Assembly (NCBI GenBank): GCA_977006965.1
Contig: OZ345368.1
Span: forward strand, 2,232,001-2,296,000
Direction: 5' to 3'
Source of the DNA: Phymatolithon calcareum
Taxonomy: Eukaryota; Rhodophyta; Florideophyceae; Hapalidiales
DNA length: 64,000 nt
This document shows positions 41,266 to 52,477 of the stretch, one piece after another. Below the pieces are notes generated by a model. The model made no database searches. It worked only from the letters and a program-made list of their open reading frames with translations, and had not been told where the DNA came from. Position 1 is the stretch's first letter, and each line of letters opens with the position of its first letter. A program made the position numbers and the translations under genes.

Positions 41266-42313
41266 CATACATAGGACGAATGAGATTGGAGAACGGTCCA
41301 AACTTCAAACACTCAAAGAGGCCTTTTGTGTACATATGCCTCAAGGCAACAATGCCCTTAAGAGGCATGAAGCTTCATGCTTCTTAATGGCATTGTTGCT
41401 CGTTCGTTGCCAAAACAATATGAAACAACACACTATTGTATGATATATGTAAGGATATCTAGTTTCACATAAATTTTTGAATTTTTACCGTGTTAAGCAA
41501 TCTCGCGTCAGTGAACAAGACGTTGCGAGGAGGCAAGTGCACTGTTTCGCCGTGAGGCAGCTGATTGGGAAAAAATCCAACGCAAGAGGGGCTCTGCATC
41601 GTAACGATGTGTTGTGTTCAAAAGAGAAGAGCTCGTCAATGACTGTTTGTCGCTTAGTCCCGCCAGGACGTCTATGTGCATTCCCTAAACGTGAGTCCCG
41701 CTTCACGGTAGGAGTCGTACTGAGTCAGAGCACAGAATCAATCTCAAAGAGCAGCAAACTGAAAGCACATGGCCAAAGGAATAGATGTGAACAACGGGAG
41801 AGAATAGTCTGCTGTACCGCCTAATCTCAATCATATCTGCTGCCCTCCATCCTACGGCAGGAAGCAGAGAGCGACTAATGTACGGTCCAGAGACTGATGT
41901 CCAAACTGCAAATATAAGACGTCCAATCCAGCGTGTAGCTGACACGAAGTCAACGACATTGAACGCATCTTTTCTCTTGGCTCCAAGCAATTCTTTCTGG
42001 AAAGATAAGCCAGTTCTTTTTAAAACGTGATTAGCTACTCAATCGCAATGTAAAACAATTCTCCAAAAAAGCAACACGTTGTTGACACAATCAACAGGCA
42101 CACAAGTTTTGTCGTAGGGAAACTCGATAATTCGTGACGACCGGTATCGAAAATGTTCGTTTTTGGGCTTTTTTGGACACATCATCAAGAAGGTTGTGCA
42201 TAAGCTCTTTTCTGAGGTTCATTGTTTTCCATCCGATAAATCTCGAATCGAAAAAATCGCGACCCAGTTTTCGACCGCGGGTCTGGTAAACTCTTGCATT
42301 TCCGGAAAAATCC
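41266..42313. other. unassigned sequence right of GRDP1
   Basis: No gene is recognised. A minus-strand frame at 42091-42327 starts next to the LINE insertion site and encodes MDFSGNARVYQTRGRK; its upstream part, if any, lies beyond the LINE. Other frames lack motifs. Confidence 0.35.
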
Positions 42314-42327
42314 ATAATGAAATCTAA

Positions 42328-43346
42328 ACGAAGGACCATACTTCAGAAACATGCTCGCAAACCCATAGCCCGGGGACTCAGCCCCTTAAAAGCAATCAAG
42401 ATGTACAAGGCCTTGATACAGCCAAGATGGGAATATGCCATGCACCTGACGCCATGGACGACAAGAGTTCAAACAGCTATTGCAGACCTGGAGAAGACTT
42501 TTTTGGACAAGTATTTGGTCCAATCGCAAAAAATCGAACCGCGAGACTTCGTCTTCTCTGTCGCATACATAATGCGGAAGACAGAAGATTAGTTCTAGCG
42601 TTACGAATTCTTGAACGAGCCAGAACAAGGAAAATGGGCTTGCTCGCAGTCCCAAGAGAGGAAAGAGAAGTTGAGGAATTGCAATGGGTGTGTCGTGACA
42701 TATCATCAATGTTACATCAAGACCTATTCGAGACGGCACTAACCTATCTTAAGCAGCGAGTTTCAGCAAAATCGTTGAGGGACCTGCTCTTTAAAGACGA
42801 AGGAGAAGGCTTGGAGGCGAGCAGAAAGAGGAATATTCCTTATGATATTCCCGGGTCTACTCCCGCCATCATCAGACTACCGAAAGCACGTCACCGCCAA
42901 TTGGCGATTAAATGGGCATTCGGACGTTTTCCCCCATTGAGTACCACACTTCTGGAAGACAAATTCGGTGAAATCGTACCAACTCTCATGAACAAGCTCG
43001 AAGTGTACCTTCAAAGATATCGACTAACAGAAGAGGAGACTAGTGAGACTGAAAAGGCACTTGACAAAGTACTATTCCTCACAATCGTCTTTTATGACGA
43101 CATGGAATAGACCAAGACAAAATAGAACGGCGACGCTGAGATTCCTACGAACACGACAAGTGGACTCTAAGCTTTTCCCTCCACCTTCTCTGGAGGAGGG
43201 TTTTTGCAGCTAGGGCTACGACGATAGCAACGAGCTTTTGAGGGCTTGAACGGAGCTACCAAGGTAGTAGCATCTGAAACGCATCTCCCTTACAGTCTTA
43301 TGAGTGTTTATGAGGGCGTTTAATAAATTCAAAATTCAAAAAAAAA
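42328..43346 (+). mobile_element. LINE insertion, family 3, with 14-bp target duplication
   Basis: A 5'-truncated copy ending in an A-run. ATAATGAAATCTAA is present at 42314-42327 and 43347-43360. Nearly identical to the minus-strand copy at 28.83-29.48 kb, but about 360 bases longer at the 5' end. Confidence 0.92.
42427..43110 (+). pseudogene. LINE family 3 ORF, C-terminal half
   Basis: Encodes the region after the RT: LRLLCRIHNAEDRRLVLAL, SMLHQDLFETALTYLKQRVS, RHRQLAIKWAFGRFPPLSTTLLE, ending FYDDME with TAG. The preceding RT block MYKALIQPRWEYAMHLTPW lies in another frame (42400-42456), so there is a frameshift near 42450. The RT catalytic core is absent. Confidence 0.85.
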
Positions 43347-43360
43347 ATAATGAAATCTAA

Positions 43361-43851
43361 TCAATGTCTGTGCGTTGGGGCATATTCGATCACTCCGAAA
43401 TACTAGGTGATCCGATTGTAGCAAACACTGCATCAGAGAGTGGCAGATCGGCACTGACGAAGAGCATCGGGGGGGGGTCTCTTGCCGCGTCTAATAGCAG
43501 CTCAACGACCACCACAAGCGAAGTATACAGTGCGCTTCCGACCAATGCATACAAACAAGAAACCGTGTCGAATGGTCAGCATATTCTAGTGCACGAAGAA
43601 GTTCGAAGCCGTGACGATCATGATTTTTAACGTTTCTTCTTCGGCGACAGCGGGCAGAGATACGGCATTCAATAATGCTATTAGACTCTTCAGTTGCAAA
43701 TTGGGAAAAAGTTCGTCTCGCTAACGGTGGCAAGAGCTGGTTGCTTACGCTGCAACGACCAGAATCTTTGCATGTCTGGCACTGAATTCCAAGAAGAAAG
43801 GCAAAACCTTCGTCCACGGGGCTTTCACTGGAAAAATTGGTCATATCCTGA
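43361..43851. other. unassigned sequence
   Basis: No gene is recognised. Frames on both strands (43364-43630 plus, 43491-43859 minus) have no conserved block that I can name. Confidence 0.3.
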
Positions 43852-43891
43852 TCACTCATGGCCTCCTTCGAATTAAGGAGGCCGTGAGTGA
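43852..43891. repeat. hairpin, 17-bp stem
   Basis: TCACTCATGGCCTCCTT and its complement around CGAATT, with one T-G pair. It sits just upstream of LINE family 4 coding sequence and may mark an insertion edge or a strong RNA hairpin. Confidence 0.85.
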
Positions 43892-44897
43892 CCAGACTAC
43901 GCTATATTAGAAAACGGTTCGGAAAGCAAGCCCTGTTACTCCTGGTTGAGTCGTTGGGAGCTTCTCTCGTATCTCGGTATAAGCATGAACCACAAAGGCG
44001 CAACAGACGACATGGCGTTATCAAGAGTACGAAATGCAGTGGGGTGCATACACAAACTGCGGGAAATTGGAGTTAATGTTCGAGGCTTTCAGACTGTGAC
44101 ATGCATTAGAATCTTCAAGTCGCTTATTTTGCCAAAGTGGGAGTATGCACTCCACGTGATGCCACTGACAAAGCGATTACAATCAGCAATCGAATCTGCA
44201 GAAGGTTTATTCTTCAAGTATGTTTTTGGGACATATGCCCAGCACCGTCATGGTAGAATGCGAGTTCTGTGCCGACTAGAACCACCAGCCATGAGGAGAA
44301 GACACCAAGCAGAAAGGTTCTCTGCGAGTCTAGTGAGACAAAAGAAGCGCCTCGATGAGGCAGATGAGTATTCTGGGAGAGATGAAGACATTAAGGAGTC
44401 AACCCAAGGACATAGAGTGCCTCAAGAAATATGAAGATCTACAGCAAGTTCTCGATAAAGCCAAGGAGTTCTCAGTCTCAAAGAAAGGGCGACGAAAAGA
44501 AATAATTGAGTTATGGGCAAAGGAAGAAGAGGGAAGATCGCTCGAGATACCAACTGCTTCGAACAATCTACCGATGGTTCTCCGCGTAAGAGAAAGGTCG
44601 ACACGGTTGTGATGCCTACGGCTGATATTCAACAGAGCACCTCTTTGGAGAAAATCAGTACTTGGTGCATACATTCGTGTCACAGCCGTGATTGAGCTGG
44701 TCGCGCTCCAACGCATTCTATCTTCATCCAAGATTAGTCCTGAAATTGAATATGAATGTAAGCGACTCACTGGAGTACTTGTTGGGAGAGAAAGACGAAT
44801 CAAGGATATACAGAATAGTCAAACTACGTGAGCTTAGAAAATCGTGCGAAAGGGGCCCTGTTACTCTTGAAGAGAGGCCTTGGGAGCTTTTAAAATA
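43892..44897 (+). pseudogene. LINE family 4, RT end and C-terminal region
   Basis: From about 43905 the frame encodes YLGISMNHKG and RIFKSLILPKWEYALHVMPL (RT end), then GRMRVLCRLEPPAMRRRHQAERF. A frameshift near 44390 moves to the frame LWAKEEEGRSLEIPT, and another near 44600 to FNRAPLWRKSVLGAYIRVTAV. It ends at AATAAA at 44893. 5'-truncated; also present as a shorter copy at 37.0-37.47 kb. The GC-rich gene begins 50 bases further on. Confidence 0.75.
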
Positions 44898-44946
44898 AAT
44901 CAACACATATCCCCGCTGGCGGAGCGGGGATTCGTACAACACGCCG

Positions 44947-46995
44947 ATGTTCACAAACAAACAACTGGGCTTGTTGAACATGTCTTTGCAAGCCTTTCAG
45001 ACGAGGTACGGGTACCATGCTTCCGTCGCACTGTGGGTGGACAAGGTGTACCACGTTCGTACGGACGGCGAGGTGCACGACGCACCATGGATCAAGAAGG
45101 GCCTGCTCCCAAATTACATTCATGAGGTTGTGACACTCGACAAGTGCGCGAGCAGCGACGGTGAAAGCAACTTTTGGACGATGGCCGAGCATGCCATCTC
45201 ATATTCGAGCGCGTTCGGCGGGCTGAAGCTGCACTACAAGTTTGGCACCGGGCTCGCCTGCCAGCACGAGCTGTACAATACGGACTTTGACGGCTCGCTG
45301 ACGCGCGTCAACACGCTGCGCACGCTTCTTCGTGACACACGTGGTATGGGCCGTTTTCGCGGCGACGGCGGTGAGATCAAAAAGCTGCTCGCGCAGCAGG
45401 CTTTCAGCGTGTCCATGCTCCACCCGAGCGACACGCTCAAGTACATCCCGTTGGCCGGCTCCGGCTGCGCGAATCGCGTGCGCGGCAGCAACTACGGCGC
45501 CGGGCTCGCGCCTTACGCGGACCTGCGGGAGTGCGGCGTGCGCATGATGGCATCGGGCGGACGCAGATTTCTAGTACAATATGGATCGGTGACGTTCGAG
45601 TGTCGAGAGTCGCGCATGCGGGACGTGTGGCACATGTTCGGTGACCGGATCAACGCGCACGGTTTGGTCGCGGCGCACGAGGTCGAGCTCGGGGACTATG
45701 TGCTGTTTGGGTGCGATGTGGGACGAGATGGCAGGCGTGGAGAGGAGGAGCGCACCGTATCGGCGATGATTGATGAGGCAGACTGACGCACAGAGCTCGG
45801 ACGGTTGAACTCTTTGGCAAAGTGCGGGCCAAATAATTGGCTGCATGTGTCTGAAAGAGACAATTTCCTTGGGGTGAAGGTGGAGCCCTTTGGAAACGAC
45901 TCACTGATACTTCTTCCTGGCCGCCTATGCGCGGGGATTGAAAGTCAGACTGAGGTGAACGTCCATGAGCTGAAGTGCGGCGAAAATACAAAGACAAGTC
46001 TACGCCAATATCTCGGCGGCGACTAGGTCGAGGCGTCGTGGGACTCGGCGGGCTTTACGTATTTGGAGTGCAAGAAGCAAGGGTCCGGGGACCGCAAAGT
46101 GATACGCGGACGCCACGGTGTTCTGTACCACAACGTGTTCGACGGCTTTTCGAAGGAAGCGCTGGGCAAAGTGCTCTGTGTGTGCTTAGCTGTGTCGGGG
46201 TTGGTGAGTATTTAGGGAGAAGCAGAGCCGAGCTTAAACCGGGCAGACTTCTTGTCGTTGCTAGGCAACCGAAAAGACTGGAACAAACAGGACTGGGCTT
46301 ACATCGTTGCGCTAGCGCATTACAAGGCGCGGTACGACGCTGTCGCCGACCTATGCGTCGTCAGCGACACTCAAACAGTGGCGCACGAAACGGTAAGAAG
46401 CCCAGGGTTCGGAGTGAAGTACCCGCGTGGCAGGCTAACGACGGTGCTGCTGGGAGCGATGTGGGCGTCGGGTGTAGCGCTGATCGTGGTATGCGCGATG
46501 GTGGACAAGTATTCCGATAGCTTGCTTCTGTTGATCGCCGTGGTGACGCTGAACTTCATCCTGGCGTTGTCCCGGATCTTGAAGACATACGAGGGCGGCA
46601 ACAGCTTGACCAGCTACTTGATGGGAAAGCGGCGTTTGCGAGATCTGCCGTTCCGCTACCACCTTGACGAAGCACAGTTGGCAGAAGTGGCCGCTAGCAA
46701 TTGCTTGCATACGGAAGACAAAGCGCGGTTGTCGGTGGTAAACACGTGTCACCTCGGGGATGTTAGTGGATGTGACGTTGACGCGACTGCGTTGTCCGCC
46801 GCGCATCTACAGGCGGCGGGGTATACGTTTTCGCGCAGCGATGAGGGCCGGCTGAACGCGCGGAAGGGCGATCTGGTCCTCGAATGGGACGGAGTGATGC
46901 GCGAAGTGCTGCACCTGCGCGTGGCGCGGCACGTCGTTATTGGCGACGCCGTGCAGCTGAAGAACAATGTCATGTTTGGGGCCGGTAGCGCTTAG
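44947..46995 (+). pseudogene. unknown GC-rich gene with three in-frame stops
   Basis: A single reading frame from the ATG at 44947 to the TAG at 46993, 683 codons, interrupted only by TGA at 45784, TAG at 46024 and TAG at 46213. There is no frameshift in 2 kb. The first part is soluble (YGYHASVALWVDKVYHVR, a GSGCANRVRGSNYG loop). Near 46440-46590 are two hydrophobic segments (LLGAMWASGVALIVVCAMV and LLLLIAVVTLNFILALSRIL), so it is a probable membrane protein with a C-terminal domain (RKGDLVLEWDG, VARHVVIGDAVQ). No family is recognised. GC content is visibly higher than in the neighbours, suggesting a different origin or strong codon bias. It could be a recently dead gene or one read through. 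Confidence 0.55.
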
Positions 46996-47394
46996 CGCCA
47001 GTATCGATGTTGTGTATTTAGCAGAAATTTTCTCCCATTTGAGGAAATGAGATTCGTTTAATTTTTTGCATATAAAAGTTGCTGACCGTCGGGTACTTCA
47101 GAAGCGTCAAGCTTATGGAAGGCTTCAACATGCATCGCGAAATAATTCCTACCAATAGAAGTGCCAGAAATGCAAACTCTATGAATGCCCGTTTACTACC
47201 GTATCAAAATTGCCAAATCACGTTTCAAAAGTCTCTATCGACTATTCACTAACACGTCACTACCGCTTCACTTCACTTGAGCCTCTGGAGAGCCTCGATC
47301 GACTCGATTTTGACAAACGGATGTGAATCCTGAAATCTTACGTAACCAATCCTGAAAAAACGTAACAGTACCGTTTCGAAGATGCTGGCCGCCA
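46996..47394. other. 3' flank of the GC-rich gene
   Basis: AT-rich, no gene seen. Confidence 0.35.
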
Positions 47395-47700
47395 TGACCA
47401 AAGCACGATAGCCGAAGAAGGAAGAGAGCCCTCAATGCCGGTGATAGAATGAATTAAGGATCATCCGTGGGGATGGCTAGGGTGCGTTCTACGCATGGAT
47501 GAGAATAGGTTCGTTCGCAGGATACTACTTCAATGCGTACCTGGAACATGCGCCTCTCTCCTTGGCGATATGGCAAACCAAGATATCGAATCGGCCATAG
47601 CAAACGCCTCCGACCTCAGCAAGTGGAATCATATGAAGCCTTCTACACGTGCTATCCTCTTAGGGGAATAAAGCAATCATCATCATCGTCACGTTGACAG
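47395..47700 (+). pseudogene. LINE C-terminal remnant
   Basis: The peptide WLGCVLRMDENRFVRRILLQ, equivalent to the W-x-GHVxRM block of LINE ORFs, is followed by SLLGDMANQDIESAIANASDLSKWN. The end has AATAAA at 47668 and an ATC-repeat tail, as in LINEs with microsatellite tails. Confidence 0.5.
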
Positions 47701-47984
47701 ATAAGAAACCTTCCTGATGCTTCGATGATGACGTTTCACCGAACATAGACGTACGCTTGCACATCCTGGCCATTGCTCTGGTTCGTAATTTCTCCTCAGA
47801 TGCCATAAACCATAAAGAGAGCCACGCAAAGTCGACCTTCCAACAGCCAGAAAACCAAAAAGTGATAAGTGTATCGCGAGCCATCCAAACTGGACCTCGG
47901 TGTGTCGAGTGACTTCGACAAAATGCACACAGGTGCAACCTTGCTCCCTGTAGATGCTGTAAGCCAGCTAAAAGTAAACGGCAC
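47701..47984. other. unassigned sequence
   Basis: No gene seen. Confidence 0.3.
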
Positions 47985-48275
47985 GGCTCCAATTTTAATT
48001 GCAATTGGAAACTATGCTCCAATTACAATTGCAAGAGCAAAAACTCAGTGCAATAAATAGAAATTTGCAATTCATTGCAAATCACTGCAATAACATTGAA
48101 TTGGCACGATCCCTGTCAGTAACACTCCTAGGACTGTACGGGAGTAGCGTTTAGGTACTTGTTCATTCAAGCACATCAGCTAGTCCCTAACACAGGGACT
48201 CGTAGTCTTCTACTACCGCATGTCCTGCTTCAATCAACTCATAAATTGCAATTAAATGTAATTGCAATCAAACTG
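47985..48275. repeat. ATTGCAAT-rich segment, possible MITE
   Basis: Both ends carry CCAATTTTAATTGCAATT-like sequence and its complement (47987-48010 and 48243-48272). The interior has repeated TTGCAAT. The motif matches the subterminal repeats of the hAT element at 15.4-17.8 kb, so this could be a small relative. No target duplication was found. Confidence 0.4.
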
Positions 48276-48309
48276 GTGCCTCCTCTGGACATGTGGGAGA
48301 TGTAGGGAT

Positions 48310-48959
48310 GTTCCTGTCAAGCGGCAACACGCTCTCTTCTCGTCAATCCACAAGAATCAACAACTGGCAGATCGGGCAAACTGCCGCCCAATCTCGATGC
48401 TCAGCCGTGTCCGAAAAGTTATCGAAAAGGCTATAGACCTGCTCATCTGCAAAAATCATTCATGCAACTGGATTCAGCCTTAATTCCGAAGAGGAAAAAC
48501 CACGGAAATGGCACAATCCAGAAAAAGGGACAAGAAAGCATCGCAGTACTGGACGTAGATTCGGCATATGCTAAGGCCCAACTAAAAGCTAAGGCAGAGA
48601 CTCCGTCAGAGGCAACATCGCACAAAAAGTCACATTGTAGAGGTCCTTCTGACACCATCTTGGATATTCACTGTTGGCGATCCAACAAAGTCTTTGTTCT
48701 TGATTGGTGGAAACGGAAGATCCCTTTCGACTGCACGTTGGCAATTCCATCAATCCTTCGAACCAAGGTTACGGCTCCGACTACTAGCTCTCAAGTGGCA
48801 TGTCAGCGATTCCCCTTGATCTATACAACCGTTCTCGAGCGCAGATTCGGAGATAAGGTTCCACAGCACCTGTCTACACTGGAAGGCATGTTGAGCAAGA
48901 CCTTTCTCAATGAACAGGAAACCACGGATACAGAACGAGCCTTAGATGAATTGAACTGA
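48310..48959 (+). pseudogene. LINE reverse transcriptase with internal deletion
   Basis: RADRANCRPISMLSRVRKVIEKAID (48370-48445) is the RT N-terminal block (NxRPIS). IAVLDVDSAYAKA (about 48540-48580) is the first catalytic Asp region. Sequence then jumps to the C-terminal block LERRFGDKVPQHLSTLEGML ... TERALDELN with TGA at 48957. The middle of the RT is missing and there is a frame change near 48470. It is the only RT catalytic region of a LINE seen in this window. Confidence 0.65.
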
Positions 48960-49924
48960 TTGCGCAATCAGTTGAAATGGGAGACGTTTGGGGATTAATT
49001 GGACACAATGTTCAAATTTCAAGACGTAAGCAAAAGTGAAGATGACCACCAACAATCGAAAAAGAATATGCGAGGTACCTGATCCTTCAGTTACTGTAAC
49101 AGGAAGGAGAAGAGCTGCTACGATGCATATTTGGTATGGCTCTGAGAGCTCTATAATAAGTAAACTTTTTACGCAGTAAGAAAAAACTCTTTTTCGCTCA
49201 TATGAAGAAAACTTGCAGGCGAGCATGACAAGAGGACAAACATGTTTCCTAGGGCCATTCTTACAGTTTCCTGAGTAAACTACTCTAATCCGCTAGGTGC
49301 CGCGAAACGGCAATGAACAGATCAGAACCAAAGAAGAGTTTATTGCCTTTCGCGCGCCGAGAGTTGTACAACCTAGCGAAGGTCCAAGTTCTGTTCAAGA
49401 ATGTCGCCGCGCACCAGTTCTGCCTGGTGATCCACTATGATTGCTGGCTGCCCAAAACAGGGACTGGGCGTGGTGCGACGCCTACTCCGGCCGCTTTTCT
49501 TCGTGCGCTCCGGAAGGAGCACTGAGCTTGTTGATTCTTCTTCCGACCGTCTTCCGATTCAACGTGGTGCCCGAGTGCTGTGGAATTTATAACATTCCGA
49601 ATCTGGTCTCTGAATTTCGTCAAACGGTCATGAGAACACGCGACTGTCTGCCAAACGGAGTCACTTGAGGCACATTGTTTCTTGTCTTGTCAAGGTCGCT
49701 ATTCCTTGACTTCGAAACTGCGACACTGGGAGTGGTCGAGTGCGATTCTAATTCGAACAGTGAATGGATTCGAAACTTTCTTTACCTTCAATGAAGAGAG
49801 CTATGGGCTACAGAGAAAAAGCAAATCGGTCGATTTCATGTCGAAAATCAGGAGCAACCTAATGTAATCCGATCGGCCAAATGCCTCCACATTTCGCGGA
49901 GGCCGGGGAACAAGAAAACATTAA
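48960..49924. other. unassigned sequence
   Basis: Several short plus-strand frames (49313-49525, 49441-49668, 49682-49867) without recognisable motifs. No gene supported. Confidence 0.3.
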
Positions 49925-50473
49925 TCAGCATGTGTGTGGGTAGCAACACTTATCAAAGCACAATGAGAAGATCGGTTTCCAAATTGACTTTGTCGCGGAC
50001 TTGAGCGAATCTGAAAGCCCTGCGTACTTGTAGATATACGGCTTCTGATTATGCTTGCACCATTCGCACACATTACTGTTGTTGTAGTATACTTCGCCGT
50101 CCTTCACTTCTATACCGAGGTGACTGAACTTCTTCTTCATTGTGTCTAAGAACCATTTAGCAGAATCAATGAAATCGGTGTGCATGTACGCTTCACGACA
50201 AATGAAAGCTCCGATACCAACAAGCGGAAGCGCTGCAGTAGCACCAGTAGCGGCGAGCTGGGCGCCGTGATAACCTACGCTGGCTCCTGTCATCGCATAG
50301 CTGGTCATGGTCTTAAACGACGAGCCGACCTTCTTCTCCACGTGCTTCAATGCATGCTGAACAACACTGGGCGCAGTGTTGCATGTCACCTCCTTGTACT
50401 TGCAGCCTGCGCCCATGAGCATGCCGCCTTTCGAATTCCCAAGCCATATCTTGTCGATCTCGTGCAAGCACAT
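49925..50473 (-). CDS. hypothetical small membrane-associated protein
   Basis: 182 residues from the ATG at 50473. The frame is open further upstream but only with a TTG start at 50509. An Ala/Gly-rich hydrophobic stretch lies at about residues 60-100 (MTSYAMTGASVGYHGAQLAATGATAALPLVGIGAFIC) and could span a membrane once or twice. The C-terminal part is Cys-rich (CEWCKHNQKPYIY, CFDKCC), possibly metal-binding or disulphide-linked. No family is recognised. It is one of the few undamaged frames in this part of the window, which favours a real gene, but an intron or larger extent cannot be excluded. Confidence 0.45.
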   Translation of the reverse strand: MCLHEIDKIWLGNSKGGMLMGAGCKYKEVTCNTAPSVVQHALKHVEKKVGSSFKTMTSYAMTGASVGYHGAQLAATGATAALPLVGIGAFICREAYMHTDFIDSAKWFLDTMKKKFSHLGIEVKDGEVYYNNSNVCEWCKHNQKPYIYKYAGLSDSLKSATKSIWKPIFSLCFDKCCYPHTC

Positions 50474-51566
50474 ATTCAATTTGCTTTCGTGTTTGGATCT
50501 CGGTGCCAATAGACGATGTGATGGGATACGTTTTTGGGCTGGGTGGGATGTCTAGCAAACTCAGAATCAGGTTAGGTGTGTATGTCTACAAATAGCTGTG
50601 CAAATTCTCCCGCTGCATACATTTTGCATTGTTGAGCGGATTGATAAGAGTCTGTATGACAGTCTATCATTTGAGGAAACGTCATTAACAAAAAGTAGAA
50701 GGTAATCACATAGATATGGAGGCAGAGGAGGACGACGAAATACGGTACGTGAAAGCCGTGGTCTCTTAATTTACGTGATACCTGTGCAGATTTATCCAAT
50801 TTCATGCTGCTATCTGCATGGGGTCATAGGGAGAACAATTACGGACCTGATACTTACTCTTCCCTGATGGAAAGAGTGTAACTTCATTGCTGCATAGAAT
50901 GCGTTTCGTCAGCGTTTCGGATTTAAGAAGGGAGTGCGGGTTGCTGGTTGCTAGTTGTATGCTCAAATGCCAAGGGCAATGTCCTACGTACTGGTTTAAC
51001 AAGACGAGGACGTAACTCAGCGGAAAGCTTGAGGAATAACACGCAGAGCTGTGAGTGCGACAAATTAACGCAACGTCATACGCTTGTGTTTGGAGTATAC
51101 CAAGGGTTAGGTACTCATCTTGCAGCAGGGACTCTTGCGCCTTGATGCGATGAATTGGGACTTCCCTCTCCAGATGTCACAATTACCAGTCGTCTACAGC
51201 GCTATAGCAACGGTTAGTGGAGTCGTTTTGCCAGCACACGGGCAACAGAAAGGATTGTCAATACTGAAGAACTCAGGTTGCAGAGCCTCTGGTAAGACCG
51301 GTAATATCAGTGGGACGAGAAGAAAGAGGCACTAGCACACGACCTGAGAAAGAGAAACTAGAGATCGGACCATCTAGTCGGACCTGAAAAAGAGAAAGAG
51401 AAGTGAGTAGCAGTGCTCGCATAGTACGCTGGTAAGGAGATAGCAACGATCAGATATTCTGCGTTGGGCAGTGATGGAGGTTAAGTGGTGACAAGGGCGA
51501 TCGAACTGGTGTCCAATGCGTCCACAACCATCCATAGCAACGAGGTGGAAATTGACTTGCTTGTCG
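50474..51566. other. unassigned sequence
   Basis: Short frames only; no gene recognised. Confidence 0.3.
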
Positions 51567-52477
51567 TCAGTCTGTTGACTGTTTTTCCGCCTTTCTTCGT
51601 TTCAGCAAATCTAATAGCCCAGTTGAAATTATGTCCGCCATTTCGCGTACACGGCTCATAGTGTGGTGATGAAAGTGAGATCGCATGACTGTAGGCTTGG
51701 TGAGAGAGAAGTCTGAAATGAACAGGTCATATCGGCATTTACTTCTCCATGGAGGATAAGCGCCCACATGTGCTATTTTTTTTTTCCTTTCAAGTTTATT
51801 TAAAAGCCCCACAGACTTCCGAAGATATGGGCAAGGCTTCCTCTGGTGCTACCTACCTTTGTGTAGCTCACAAAACGTCCACTAGAATCGCAGACGGGAA
51901 AACTTAGGACTCAAAGTAGTCCTATCTCAGTCCTCTACGGGATTGTTGGTGCTTGGACTCGACCACTCTTTGCCTTGCATTCTGCGGATTAATACAGGCC
52001 TTCTTCGTTCTCCATGCGTTCTATGAGTGTCTTGCTAAATAGTAAGAGCTCATCTAGCGCCTTTTCTGTTTCCAGTCGTTTTTCTCCTTCGAGTTCGTAC
52101 CCTGCTAGCGTGCGTTCAAGGGTCTCCATATGCTCTCTGGCTCTGGTGCCGAATTCTTCGGCCCCCACATGTGCTATGGTGGTAAAACTCTCCGCGCACC
52201 TTTGCGAATATTTCGGTATGATACCAGAAGGAATGTTGAGGTCTTTGGTACGAGCCCTGCTGTACCACAAGCAGAATTGAATTACGTTCCGCGAAGGGCA
52301 CACGAATTTCGCCGTGTAGTGGTGTGGCGTAATACTCGTCGGAAGCAGTTACGCACGTACCCAGAATGGATCCAGTCCAGGAGCATCATTGAGGCACCCT
52401 TGATATTGAGTAACGTAATCTGAGTGAAACTCGGATATCCTACAAATAGAGACAGAGAGAAACGGAGGGAAAACAAA
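51567..52477 (-). pseudogene. unrecognised gene interrupted by a LINE
   Basis: Without the LINE at 51777-52163, the minus-strand frame reads from about 52303 (VIQFCLWYSRARTKDLNIPSG) through FTTIAHVGA across the target duplication into YPPWRSKCRYDLFISDFSL, ending at 51567. A further upstream part (YVRNCFRRVLRHTTTRRNSC, 52282-52476) is in another frame. The two sides rejoin in phase after removing the LINE and one target copy, supporting a once-continuous gene. Family unknown. Confidence 0.5.
51777..52163 (-). mobile_element. LINE insertion, family 5, with 14-bp target duplication
   Basis: CCCACATGTGCTAT occurs at 51763-51776 and 52164-52177. The insert starts with a T-run (its A-tail) and encodes the LINE C-terminal end (ETEKALDELLLFSKTLIERMENEEGL) at 51989-52160. 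5'-truncated. Confidence 0.9.

Noticed and set aside
43491-43859. 122-codon minus-strand frame as a gene
   Set aside because: No ATG-supported homology or motif, and plus-strand frames of similar length overlap it.
14722-46215. Reassignment of TAG as a sense codon
   Set aside because: Several in-frame TAGs suggested it, but LINE family 3 ends naturally at TAG and the breaks also include TGA, TAA and frameshifts. Decay is the simpler explanation.
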